A stretch of 64,000 nucleotides of DNA from Mariannaea sp. PMI_226 (lineage: Eukaryota; Ascomycota; Sordariomycetes; Hypocreales; Nectriaceae), in contig JANFOG010000016.1 of NCBI GenBank assembly GCA_024336345.1, positions 186,001-250,000 on the forward strand, given 5' to 3'. This document shows positions 45,052-56,063 of the stretch, in pieces (within the stretch, counting starts at the first letter, position 1; each line of letters opens with the position of its first letter). Both the position numbers and the translations under genes were made by a program. Below the pieces are notes generated by a model. The model was not told the origin of the DNA. It saw only the letters and a list, made by a program, of their open reading frames with translations, and did not search any database.

Positions 45052-47136
45052 AGGGGGGGTTTGTTAAGGTTAGACTGGGGAAGCGGGTTAAAGTCATTTT
45101 TGAAGTAATATCTTCCGGGCATGGAGTTCCATGTATCAGCACAGAAGGACCGCGAGGCTCCAACACCGAGGAAAGAGGGAGAAAGTCCAGGGGTGAAGGA
45201 CACGGGGGCGGAAATTTCCTGTTTTATTAATTCCGCATGCATTGGTCGACCTGGGCTCAAGAGGCGAGTTAAACCAAGGATCGAGAGAGAGAAAGGCAGA
45301 GAGAGAATGCATTCATGGGTCGATGGGTTGATAGATGGATGGGGCGGTCCGGCCTCGAACAATACGGTTTCCACGTTTTCATGTCTTATCACGACCATGA
45401 CTTCATGGCCTCGACTTGCAAGTGAAGGCTTTTGTGATGGGATGATCTGATGGCCATAACAGACCCCAAACTCATAGCTCAAGATGTGCCATGTGATCAT
45501 ATGGCCCCCTGCCTGTCTAAACAGGGGGGCCTTTCAGCGTCTCCGCATTCTTGCTTTCGTTTTCCAGGGTTCAATGCAGAGTGCTGGCGCCTATCTTGAC
45601 AGCTTTTGTCTCCTCTCAGCCGGGTGGAGAAGAAAGGTTGAAGGAGATGGTGATGAAGTTTTGATATCAGCCCATCCAACGTCCTGGTCTCGGGTAGAAG
45701 GATGAGATTTGGCAGCATCATGGTCTGGCATTTGGCTGGCACCTGTATTGCTTGAATCTTCTTCCAACAAAAGCGGCTGAGCGTTAGCAAGCAGGGTTCA
45801 AAATGAAGTGGGAGACGAGTGATGAGGATGAGGCAAATGCCACGTCGATCCACGCCCTGTCTGTCTCGTTTAACCTAGGTAGGTTGCTTGTATCCAAGGG
45901 GGAGGGGAAAAAAAGTATGAGTGTGTATCGTACACACCCGTAGCACATGGCCAAGCGGAGATGTGCGCGTGATCTGGGCGAGAAGAGTGACACCCAATAG
46001 TTTGATATTGGTCATGTTGTAAGTGGGAGAAAAAAGATGTGCAGAGAAAAAAAAAAGAATGAAAGAATATCAGGTGGAAGTTTGGATTACTATGCCCTTC
46101 CATACATAGATACCTTACATGTTTTGTCTAGGTGTAGTAGGTTGTCTGTAGGGGTCTTGGGGGGTTTTCAGAATGTGGGTGATATGAAGGTGGTGTGTCG
46201 GTCCAGCTCGGCATTTGCATTCTCGGGTGGAAGGGAGAGCAGAAGGCCATCCATTTGCCTAACTGAATCATGGCCTTCCACTGTGGGGGAGGGGGGTTGC
46301 ACTCAATGAGGCTCTGCTTTGGACAAGTGGGTTGTGTTTTATTTTTATCATGGTGCCCTCAAAATCGAAATCGTCATGCAGCTAATGTGCATACAATTTT
46401 TGGAGGAGACTGGAGTTTAATAATGGAACTAATTGATAAATTTGCTGCAATTACAGGGTGTGGTTGCCCAGATAACACGGAGAATTTTTTTTTGTTAGAA
46501 TCCCTAGCTGATGCTGTTCAATAGCCGTGGCGGCATCAACTAGCATTTGCCCGACGTTGCGTGGCTACCTGAAGAACAGCAAGTCGGGGCATTTTGCCCA
46601 TTAGCTCCCGCTACTGGCTTGGGGGACGGCAACCTGACTAACGTACCTAAGTTAGTACAATATCCTTGATTTAATTAGGAGCGTCTTCTATATCTTGGTA
46701 CCACCCATGCATTGGGAAGTCATAAGTAATCTACAAGACTAAGCACCTTGGCTTAGTATTTGTGCCTTCCATCAGAGTCTCTAAAATAGATATATCGATA
46801 TATGGTTAGGTACCTACCTACCTACTTCATACTCTCTTCTTAGGTAGGTAGGCACTTATGTAGGTAAACACTTGGGTAGGAACTCCATCTTGGTGGTCTG
46901 GTGCATCAAAATTGAAACTGCCGACATGGTATCACTTGACTGTAAACACCTACCTTGCTTCCTGCCCGGAAAATACTCAATTCGGAGGCTATATCTGACA
47001 ATTGGCAACGTCTCCAGACCTTGCAATCCTTGCATAAACACCATCATCTACACATTTACATACTCGTACCAAGCACTCCCAATATCTCATCTTGATTGGA
47101 CGTAGGCTCTATTATTCATCACAACATAATTTCAAC
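45052..47136. other. Intergenic, no gene supported
   Basis: LSC2 3' UTR, then unassigned DNA. Short frames overlap on both strands and lack motifs. Includes the CCTA/TAGG inverted repeat listed separately. Confidence 0.5.
46813..46852. repeat. CCTA/TAGG inverted repeat
   Basis: A 12-bp perfect inverted repeat (CCTACCTACCTA and TAGGTAGGTAGG) with a 16-nt loop, set among further TAGGTA words. It lies about 285 bp before the frame at 47137. It could form a hairpin or a paired binding site. Confidence 0.8.
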
Positions 47137-48795
47137 ATGTTTCCCCCACAGTCCCACGAATCGTCCAATGCCGCTGCAACTGCGTCTACTTCGGCAACCA
47201 ACACCGATGCGCCATTTCCAATTCGACGAAGCTCTTTCATATCGAGTATCCTCAACTCAACAAACGTGACTACCCAACCAGTACCTACCAAACGAAAGTC
47301 TCTCCCCAATCTACGGCATGATGAGCCGTTCGGCAGCCTCCGAAAAAGGACCCGATCTGTTGCCAAAATCGTAACTACCCTCACGGCCATCGAGATAGAC
47401 GAAGTAGAGAGCGAGACTCTACCTCTTTGCAGAGCACCCTCTAGGAAAGAAAAGGAATTGGTGCAAACCACTCTGGAACGGTCTCGTTCCAGTACTGCGA
47501 CTTGCGATGTACGGATGATGTCGCCAGTCGGTGACACGTCCGAAGGCGATCAAGCACACAGCCAGGGAAGTATCAATCTGGAGCGGATTGAGCCTCCCAA
47601 CCCCATCAATTCCGTACCTCGTGGCCACCCGAACGGAGAATCTTCAACAAGACATACTTCTAATTCCGAATCCACCAACAAGCCAGTGATACATACGAAA
47701 TCTAAAATGGCGGCTTTGGGAAACAGGGCTCTTGTTCTCAACCCCACCATGTTTCATGCCCGTTTTCAACGGACCGAAAACTATCATCAGCTCAACGTTG
47801 GAGCACTCTTTCAAATGTTCCAGAAGATCATGTTCCTTTCTTGCATGGATATCCACTCGGTCCCTCATATGCATCATATTACGGGTCTCCGAACATATGC
47901 CGATTCTGTTGCTTAGGATGCACTGGTTGCTGCCAAGATGGTCATAGAGGCCAAGACTCGAAACTTTGATGACGCTTCTCGACATATCCACCACGATGGC
48001 CCTAAACCAACTTGCTATTCTTTCCCTAGCTACATAGCCGCTCTTATTAACACACTTGGACCCATTACAATAGGTCGTCCCGGGACAAATCAGTGGCAGG
48101 TTCCTTTTTTCCCAAAAGGCGTTATCGAACTGCTTAAGCCCAATGCTTATGAAAACGCCCACTATCGTACAGCTTTTGAGAAAAGAATGAACTTGATGCT
48201 AAAATTTGGCTTAGTCCAACCAGAAGGACTACCTTCTGCTGGTTGGTGGACTCTCTGGCCTGAGTTCGAAACTAGGTCAAATTTCCTCGATTTCTCAACC
48301 AGCGGCGCACCAAACTTGCCAGTAGTCAGCGTCTTTTCTCCAATAGATCCTGACCGAATTCCGAATTACCTCAAATTTGCCATGGCTTTTGCACCTTGTC
48401 CCCTTGTCGATCCAGGCATAACATATTTCACAGCAACCCCTTGGTATCCGGCTGGAGAGCTCAAGCCATTCCGAGAAGCCTTGCCACATTTCCGTTGTTT
48501 CCCACACAAGGTCTGGGCTTATCCCAACTGTCGAAAAAACTTATCATCGGCCTGTTTCATACGGGTGCAGCGCCTGAATGCGCGAGAAGGACTTATTGAC
48601 GGGGTCGAGGTTCATAGCCTCGACTTGATGACGAAAATGGGTACCCCATGGGAAGACAATGGGGATTCGTACAGGATGGTGTTTCACTATTTTGACCACA
48701 AGTTCATGGATCAGTGCCCCCCTGAAATGTACCAAAAGTTGGCGGCTGGTTTGAATAGGTGCGAAGACGCTATTCCAAGCATTCAAGTCGTCTAA
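47137..48795 (+). pseudogene. Unrecognised long frame with one internal TAG
   Basis: From ATG 47137 the same frame runs 553 codons to TAA at 48793-48795 and is broken only by a TAG at 47914-47916. The first about 190 residues are Ser/Thr/Pro/Asn-rich and probably disordered, with basic patches (KRKS, LRKRTRS). After the stop the protein is compact and hydrophobic-aromatic (NTLGPITIGRPGTNQWQVPF, MNLMLKFGLVQPEGLP, WWTLWPEF, VVSVFSPIDPDRIPNYLKFA). I do not recognise the family. The stop may be a nonsense change (CAG to TAG would be a C-to-T change at CpA, as in repeat-induced point mutation). Alternatively the last 57 nt up to that TAG (47860-47916, GT...TTAG, phase 0) are an intron, though the donor GTCCCT is poor. 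Intronless layout with a disordered N-terminus would also suit a captured mycovirus capsid-type gene, but I have no motif to support that. Confidence 0.5.
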
Positions 48796-51700
48796 GTCAA
48801 TGCGCACATTATACAACTTGCAATTGGGTTTTATACAGATGTTAGCGTTGCATTAAGTACCTTAACAAAGAGCGCAAAGCAGAGCAGAATCAATTTCAAA
48901 AGTATCAACAGGCCTCTTGCACTTACCACATTTCTGAAGCCGGCAGCAGGCTCCATCAACGCTTCGGGCTTGTTTCACTAACTTTCCAAGTCCATTCGTG
49001 TAAGATGAACGTATTTTGCTTTGTGTTTCAATACACATTTCAATACACTAGAAGCATCTGACCCCTCAGATGTATCTTTATCTTACAACCGAGGACTCGC
49101 AGCACTCATTCAAAAGTAGCCCCAACAGAGTTATCCTCGGTAATGCCAAGTTGACTGAAGAGAGGCCCACGTTTGGGGCTTAATGGCGGATATATCCACC
49201 CTAGGGGAAGTTGACAGTCTCCTGACGTTGCCTCAATGGATCCTCTTAAACCATGTTATTGATCCATTTTCTTTTGTCTCCGTTCTTAATGCTCGCAGGG
49301 GTGCTTGGGAGATGCTCAAACTTCAAGTAATGCTAGGATAGTCCTAGAGCAGAGGGGCAGTGGGGGGGAGCATAAGCCAAGGGAAAGATAACGGGAGGTT
49401 TTGCTGAGCATGGTAGCCAATGGGATAACACGTTCTAGTGGGATTTGCAAAGTTGTTCCTGGGAAGTGAAGGGATGGATATCCCGGGACCATGCTGAGGC
49501 TGCGAGCACTTTCCGATCCACACAGGCCTCTTTGTGGATCAGAAAACGTTTCGGTGATGATCCGCGGGTGACTAGCAAAGGGAGGGAGGCTCTTGATCAC
49601 CAGTTTTCTTCTAGGCCGCCACGGGATGCACGGGAATACCGTCGTAGGTGCGATTCCCAAAGCTCCACTTGTTGGGCTCGGGTATAATAGCAAGGCACTA
49701 ACTTGCTAGCAAAGGTGGTTTTGTAGGAGCCGCATTCCCATGCGATGGCTGATTGGTTGTGGCAGGGGGGGAGTGCCCTGGGAAAGGAGGCTCTGTAAGG
49801 TATTCAGAATTACCTGCAAGCGGCAAGCGACAAGTTTTTGTCATTCTACTTTCTTGAACAAGCGAGAGGAGGAGATCAAGAAAAAGAAGTGGATTTTTTT
49901 TTTGGCGATTTTGCGAATGCCGACGGAGCACCGAAGAAGCTGGGAGTCCGGCAGAGACGTAAGATAAGTCAAGGATACGGGTAACGAGATGAAGATAACT
50001 GGACCAAGAAAAATGGCGCCAACATCACACAACAAAAGCAAAGAAGAATTATCTAGATTTGTCCAAGATGCCGTGTGGTTGGATAGAGAGATATTCACAC
50101 GCCACTTGACACGACGCAGAGGAAGATACAGATGCTCTCTGTACGTAACATGATCTTATTGACCGAAACTGACATGGTGTGCTCGGTAGGTCATAAGGTG
50201 AGTAGTAACTATGGTGATAGCTGCACGCAAAATGCGATGCCCCCTTTTTTTTCTTATGGTAAAAGGTTGTACTCGACACTGGAAACAGAAAGAAAACATC
50301 AAATCGCCGAAGTATGAGAAGAGAGAGGTGCAATAGCACGTCAATGAGAGGCAAGGTCGCCACTTATAAAAGAGAGCTGACACAGGCCATCCCCAAGTCG
50401 AAAGGAATTCATGGAAAATTCAGCTTTCGAATACAATGCGAGGTCAAAGTAAAGAAAAGCTCAATGTCAAGCAATTAGTTCCAAGGCAAAGGGTACAAAA
50501 AACTATATATTTGGTAAAGACTGATGTAAGTTCTCCTCCTCTGCCAAGTGATGTTTCGTGGTCGTTTCATCATATGCTTACTGCTTGCTTATCTAGGTGC
50601 TCTACTGTAGCTACAAACCATCCCATCCATCCATATCAAATCAGAGGACAAATGGTACAATATTATGTCAGCTATATATTGTGCATTTTCATTATTAGGC
50701 ACCATACCGCAAAGGAGCACACAATTTCTACAAGCAGTAATTATTGGCTAACCCTGAAATGCACTCCTGGGGAGCTTTTTTTTTTTGGTCTGCGATCAGC
50801 TCGTTCTTGGCAGACAGGAAAGAAACGCGGGGAAATGGAGATGAGCCAGCAGGAAGAAAGGAGGGGGAAAAAACCGGACCATGATCATGCGGGAAAACGG
50901 GCGTGGACCATGTCAGTATACCCTGTTACGTGAAAAAACATCAGTCGAGAGTAGAGCCCAGGTTTTCGTTCCTAACCAAGGTACGAGCGGTATGCAAAAG
51001 CCAACGATGGGTGGGAAATAGTAGCAGATGAGGCAATGGGAAACGAAGGCCTTTGTTGGTGGTTGATGGATGATGAAGTGAGAATGAGAGGGATGAGAAG
51101 ACAATTATCGGGGCATCGATCATTCTCACGTTATTCCCCGTTTAAATGGGAGATAGGGAAAAAAAAGGGTCCGGACGTCTCTCGGTGTCCCTTCGGACAG
51201 TGGATTTTTTGCTGGTACTACGATCCATTTCTTCCTTTTTCTTTTTTTTCTTTTTTTTCTTTCCCCTTCCAATATCTGCTTGTGTCCGGCAAAGAAAGCC
51301 TTCAAGGGTGAAGTCGACCAAAATAATGCAATCAACAAGGCCCGGGGTCTGACAAGAAATCCCCACTGATGATGCCTGCTCGTTGACAAGGGAGGGGGGG
51401 GAGTGAAGGGGAGGGTGAGACGTGGATGAATGGATGGATGGATGGGATGTGTTAGTTGAGTTGGTTGATGCTCTCTCTCGTCTCTCTCACTCCGCACAGC
51501 TTTTTGACGAGAGAAGCGCCAAAGCGTTGTGTTGCTCGCGGGGGGGTGTTGAAAGGGCGTCCTCTTTTCTCTTTTTCCCTTACCTGCAACTCTTTTTTTT
51601 ACCTTACCGAAGCTCTAGCTTGTTTTTGACAATTCTCATGCTTCCCGGATCCATGCGAGGTTGAAAGGACCGAGGGTAAAGTTGGACATAAAAATGGGCG

Positions 51701-52088
51701 ATGAGGACGAAACATAAATAGACAAGCATCCTCCCAGCACACCCCCCCTTCTTCTTTCTCTGACTCTTAGTTTGTGCAGCTGAGGTCATCCCGGCATAAT
51801 ATATTGGATCAACAATTTTCCAACAGCCAAACCGGTCAAGGAGCCGAGTTGCATAGTCGGGGTGTAAACCAAGGGCGATAGATATACTCTTCACTTTTCC
51901 ATTACCCTCAGCTCCGACATTGAAGCATTGTGACACCACCCATCACTTACTCGATAAACCACACTCGACTTCACACCAACCTTCAATCATTGTCAACGAC
52001 ACCAATTCTCCTCTAAACAGTTTCTCTTGGCTTCTCTTTCACTTCCTCTCATAAAAGCAACAAACAATTCCCACCAAACGAGCCCAAC
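48796..52088. other. Intergenic, no gene supported
   Basis: No credible gene. Short frames are mostly on purine- or pyrimidine-rich tracts such as 51235-51265. The final 200 bp have a C/T-rich leader before the small protein at 52089. Confidence 0.5.
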
Positions 52089-52397
52089 ATGCCTTCGGAA
52101 AAGAAGAGCTGGTTCGCCCGCTACTGCACTCCTCCTCCGCCCATCAACAACTCCTCGGTCTGCCCATGCGCCTCATGCTACAATAATGCCGGCGCCAGCT
52201 CCTCCCACCACTCATCGTCATCGTCATCTTCCGCCTCCTCATCCACGTCCTACACGTACTCTTACTCTTACGCTGCGCCTCCTCCGTCAAGGACCACGGA
52301 GGTTCACGGCTCCAGCCTGCGCTCATCTGATACTGCTTCTGTAAGCAGCAGCGATACTGTCACCACCTCGACTCATGTCGAGTACGTCAAACATTGA
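52089..52397 (+). CDS. Small Ser-rich hypothetical protein
   Basis: A single exon of 102 aa. The start has a good context (CCAACATGCC) after a pyrimidine-rich leader. It begins KKSWFARYCTPPPPI, then has a small Cys-containing segment (VCPCASCYNN), a long serine run (SSSHHSSSSSSSASSSTSYT, split by nothing else), and a Thr/Ser/Val-rich tail. No domain is known to me. The low-complexity middle makes coding statistics weak; a real short protein and a chance frame are both possible. The codons for Ser vary (tcg, tcc, tca, agc), which favours translation over simple repeat expansion. Confidence 0.5.
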   Translation: MPSEKKSWFARYCTPPPPINNSSVCPCASCYNNAGASSSHHSSSSSSSASSSTSYTYSYSYAAPPPSRTTEVHGSSLRSSDTASVSSSDTVTTSTHVEYVKH

Positions 52398-53351
52398 TTA
52401 ATGGGGAAAGTTGGATAAAAAGGGATATACAATATATTTCCTCTCCCTTTTGGTTTCTTTTTTCCTTTTCTTTTTTCTGTATTTCTTTTTGCAACGATTC
52501 CCCTTCTACCAACGCACATGTACACGACGGATACCCGCATTTGATGGCGCTTCTCTTCACGTTATTATCTTTTGCGAGCCAGGAGTTTTTTTTTTTTTTG
52601 TTTTGTTTTGAAAGAGGAAACAGGAGATGGATATCTGTAAATATTTCACGAGTCGTACCATATGAATAAATGGGAAAATAAGATAAAAGAAATACGAACA
52701 TAATAAAATTCATTGCAACAATGCGTCTTGTGCATACGTAACAACACATATGGATGTAGTTCTCACACAGGGATGTCCCATGCTGATGGGATCTGATTGC
52801 TCTTCTTCTGCTTTCTCTTCCAACAGTTTTTTTTTATGTCTCACTTCTTCCCCAAGCCATTGACTGGAGGGAGGTGATGACAATGGTCATTGAGGAGCCG
52901 GGGTAAAATAACCATAAAGATCTAGCCCCAGCTTGGACTATTAGCCTCTAATTCAATGAGAAGATTAGACTACTTTAGAGCCCTTTCATGATGTTATTCA
53001 TCCGGATGCCGCCCTCATGCTTTTTTTTCTGTTTAGTCATGGTCAAGCAAAGTCCGGTTTTTGACGTCACCTCATCCCACCCACCATCTCAGACATCGAG
53101 GTAAGGTAGCTAGCTAACGAAGCTGATTTCAGGTGCATATTGCCGATCAGCTGAATTAGCCATCCCCAAATGCCCCCTCCACTTTGGGCTTCTCGCATGT
53201 CTGTTTCCCTTTTTTCTTTTCCAGAGTCCCCCGGCCCTTGCATTCCCTCACAAAAACATCTTCCTTTCTTTTTTGTTGTTGAATTCATTCGTTTTTTCTA
53301 TTTCATCATCTACTAGTAAACGTCCTAATTCTCATATAAACAAAACAAGCC
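52398..53351. other. Intergenic, no gene supported
   Basis: Pyrimidine-rich and T-rich DNA; the end is the likely leader of the fructosamine-kinase gene. Confidence 0.5.
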
Positions 53352-54567
53352 ATGCCGTCATCGAACGTCGATCCAAACCTCCTCCAAGCCCTCGGGCTAG
53401 ATCCCGCCTGCACTGATATCAACCCTCACGGCGGGTCAGGATTTGCGTCGACCTTCAAGTTGTCGTCGACTGTAGATGGGAAGCGGGTCAAGTACTTTGT
53501 CAAAACGGCGGCGGGGAAAGGTGCTGAGGTCATGTTTCGAGGTTGGTCAATCCCTTGCCCTTCAATTGATACAGCTGCTGTATTCTACTTAATCCAATCA
53601 TTTGTATCTCATCGGGTTTGACATGTCATAACTATCACAAAACCCACTTCAGCCCAGATCATCGCTGACGGGTTCCCTTCCCATTTCCCCCACGCTTACA
53701 GGTGAACATACTTCATTGAATGTCATTCACAACACGGTTCCAAATCTATGTCCGCGTTCCCACGCCCACGGCGCCCTGTCAACGCCGGGCAAGTTCTTCC
53801 TCATCACTGACTTCCTCGATCTCGGCTCGTCCGCCCCAGGCGGCTCGGGCCAATCCCTTGCAGTCAAGCTCGCCAAGCTGCACACCACCCCGGCGCCTAG
53901 GCCCGAGGGCTATGAGAAGCCCGTGTTTGGGTTTCCAGTGACGACGTGTTGCGGCGCCACGGAGCAGGAGAACTCATTCAACTCGTCTTGGGCCGACTTT
54001 TACGCTGAGAACCGGCTCCGGGCCATTCTTCGGGAGGCTCTCAAGAACAATGGCGCTGACGAGGAGTTGGAAAAGGATGTCGAGCAGGTGATTGATAAAG
54101 TCGTGCCCCGGCTCGTAGGAGAGCAAACACTCAAAGACGTCGTTCCTGTGGTTATTCACGGTGACTTATGGAGTGGGAACCATTCCCGTGGACAGATTGC
54201 CGGTCAAGGAGGCTGTGAAGAGGTCGTATACGACCCATCCGCTGTGTACGGTCACTCTGAGTATGAGCTGGGCATTATGAAGATGTTTGGAGGGTTTAGC
54301 GGTCACTTCTGGAAGGAATATGAGAGCCTGGTCCCAAAGGCTGAGCCCGTGGATGAGTGGGAGGACCGAGTGAAGTTGTACGAGCTGTAAGTACACCGGG
54401 ACCAAAATATTCAAGGGCTGAGGGCCAACTTAGAAAAGTGAGCCTGCTAACGTGTTGCTTGTGTTTGCAGCTATCACCACTTGAATCACTACGCCATGTT
54501 TGGAGGCGGCTACCGGGGAGGAGCCATGTCAATCATGAGAAGACTCCTCACCAAGTACGGTGGCTGA
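53352..54567 (+). CDS. Fructosamine/ketosamine-3-kinase
   Basis: Three exons: 53352-53541, 53702-54386 and 54471-54567, giving 323 aa. It matches the FN3K (Fructosamin_kin) family, an aminoglycoside-phosphotransferase-like fold. Visible elements are GGSGFASTFKLSS in the nucleotide loop, a lysine in YFVKTAAGKG, GEHTSLNVIHN, LAVKLAKLHTTP, the catalytic loop VIHGDLWSGN, and the metal-site region VVYDPSAVYGHSEYELGIM followed by FGGF. Family members phosphorylate ketosamines on glycated proteins or small molecules, beginning deglycation. Fungal substrates are less known. The intron-1 acceptor is the CAG at 53701, needed to give GEHTSLN; the last exon adds the usual C-terminus (LNHYAMFGGGYRGGAM). 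It is convergent with Vps20. Confidence 0.9.
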
Positions 54568-54884
54568 CGAGTAGCAACCAGAGGAAACAAGAAGGAACGA
54601 AGACGAATGAAGAGGTTGAATATGTTTCTTGGGAGTATTCGATCCAAGCCCTTTCTTTGAAATGCAGTAGAATACCTCGACGCCTTTCATCGTGATCGCT
54701 GTATATGCATGACCATCTCTCTCTATGTATGCTGAATAAAACCCAACAAATAAAGCAACAGACCCCTTCCCCCAGGCCACCAGAAAATGCAATAACTTCC
54801 TCTCTCTCAGCTGGAGAGAGAACAAGAAGCCCCAACAATAAAAGGGAAAATAAGTGGATAAAAATAAATGTATTTCCGTTAGTT

Positions 54885-55698
54885 TCATGCAGCCAGTAAT
54901 GCTGGCTGTTTCGTCCGCGCCGCCTGCGGCTCGAGTTCTTCTTGGGCTTGTTTCACGGGCGGTTCGGTATCAGGCACGGCAGGGAGTTGTTGGCCTGAGA
55001 TTTCGGCCTCGAGGGCGGCCAGTTCGTCTTCCACCTCCTCCTCGTCCTGATTTGAGATGCGACCGCCTAACATATCACTAATTTCCTGTGCGAAGAAGGA
55101 AAAGAAAGGCAAAAAAGATTAGCTCAAGCGCTTCAAAGGGTTCTGTCAAGCCGTAATAATGGTGACCTACTTGTTGGTAGGCGATAGCATCTGCCGTTTC
55201 TCCCATGAGCTTCTCTACGTGCTCAATGCCTCCCATCTCGGCGTGGATCTCCTTGAGAACCTTGGTCCCCTGCTGCAGACCGAAAACGACATCCTTTTGT
55301 ATTAGGGCAAATTCGACATTGGACGTTAGCTTCTCCAGTTGCGCGAGCTGGGCGTCCGTCTGGGCGAGTAGCGACTCCTGATACTTCTTGCGCCGAAGAG
55401 CTAGCAAGGCGCGCCTCTTGTCGCCCTTGGCGAGCATCTGTTTCGCAATGTCGGTTTCCTTATCGGTCAGGACGGTGATGCGGCGCTGGTACTGGTGGAG
55501 CTTATCGCGCTGGATCTTCATATCTAGGATCGCTCTAAGGGGAGAGGGAGAGAGAGGTCAAGACTTTAGCGAGTTATTCGAAGATAAAACGAGGCTAGGC
55601 GAAGCAATCTTCCTGAGAGGGGGGGAGGAAGGCAATATGCATGGGAAAATGAGGCCTTACTTATCCTGAGCAGTAACTTTACTCGAGTTTCCGCCCAT
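54885..55698 (-). CDS. VPS20: ESCRT-III subunit Vps20 (CHMP6)
   Basis: Three exons on the minus strand: 55698-55661, 55534-55171 and 55085-54885, giving 200 aa, the family's normal length. It starts MGGNSSKVTAQD; Gly2 can be myristoylated, as known for Vps20/CHMP6. The Snf7-type core has ILDMKIQRDKLHQYQRRI, VFGLQQGTKVLKEIHAEMGG and VEKLMGETADAIAYQQEI (the last crossing intron 2). An acidic stretch (NQDEEEVEDELAALEAEI) precedes the C-terminus. Vps20 links ESCRT-II to Snf7 polymerisation on endosomes for multivesicular-body sorting. The tiny first exon is set by the myristoylation start and by the frame. Confidence 0.92.
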
Positions 55699-56063
55699 TG
55701 TGAAAGATACAGCCACGGATTCCGCCCGTGGAATAGCCAACTCGAGTGTGTGACGACAAAATGGTGTGGAAGGTGATGGGCGACGCAATCGTAGGCACGA
55801 CTGTCACGAGGGGAGATAGACCATCGTCATCGCAGGCTGAATGGGTTTGGCGCGTAGCTCTATCGATAAGAGATCGCCCCGCCAAGGGTACGACATAACT
55901 TTACAGTCAATCCACACCAAAGTGTTAGTGGTTTCTGCAGTGTCAATTTTGTCCACCAACTCCGAGTCAAACATTTTTTTGTTCCCTCTGCATCCTGAAC
56001 AATCCGCACACACTACCATCATCACACAGACTGGGCTAAAACTTGCAGCCATATGAGCACACA
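55699..56063. promoter_or_regulatory. Divergent promoter VPS20/RIX7-like
   Basis: 365 bp between two divergently transcribed genes; both core promoters must lie here. No clear box is seen. Confidence 0.5.

Noticed and set aside
51146..51497. Frames through purine/pyrimidine runs
   Set aside because: They come from T-rich and A-rich tracts (poly-Phe, poly-Lys) without any domain.
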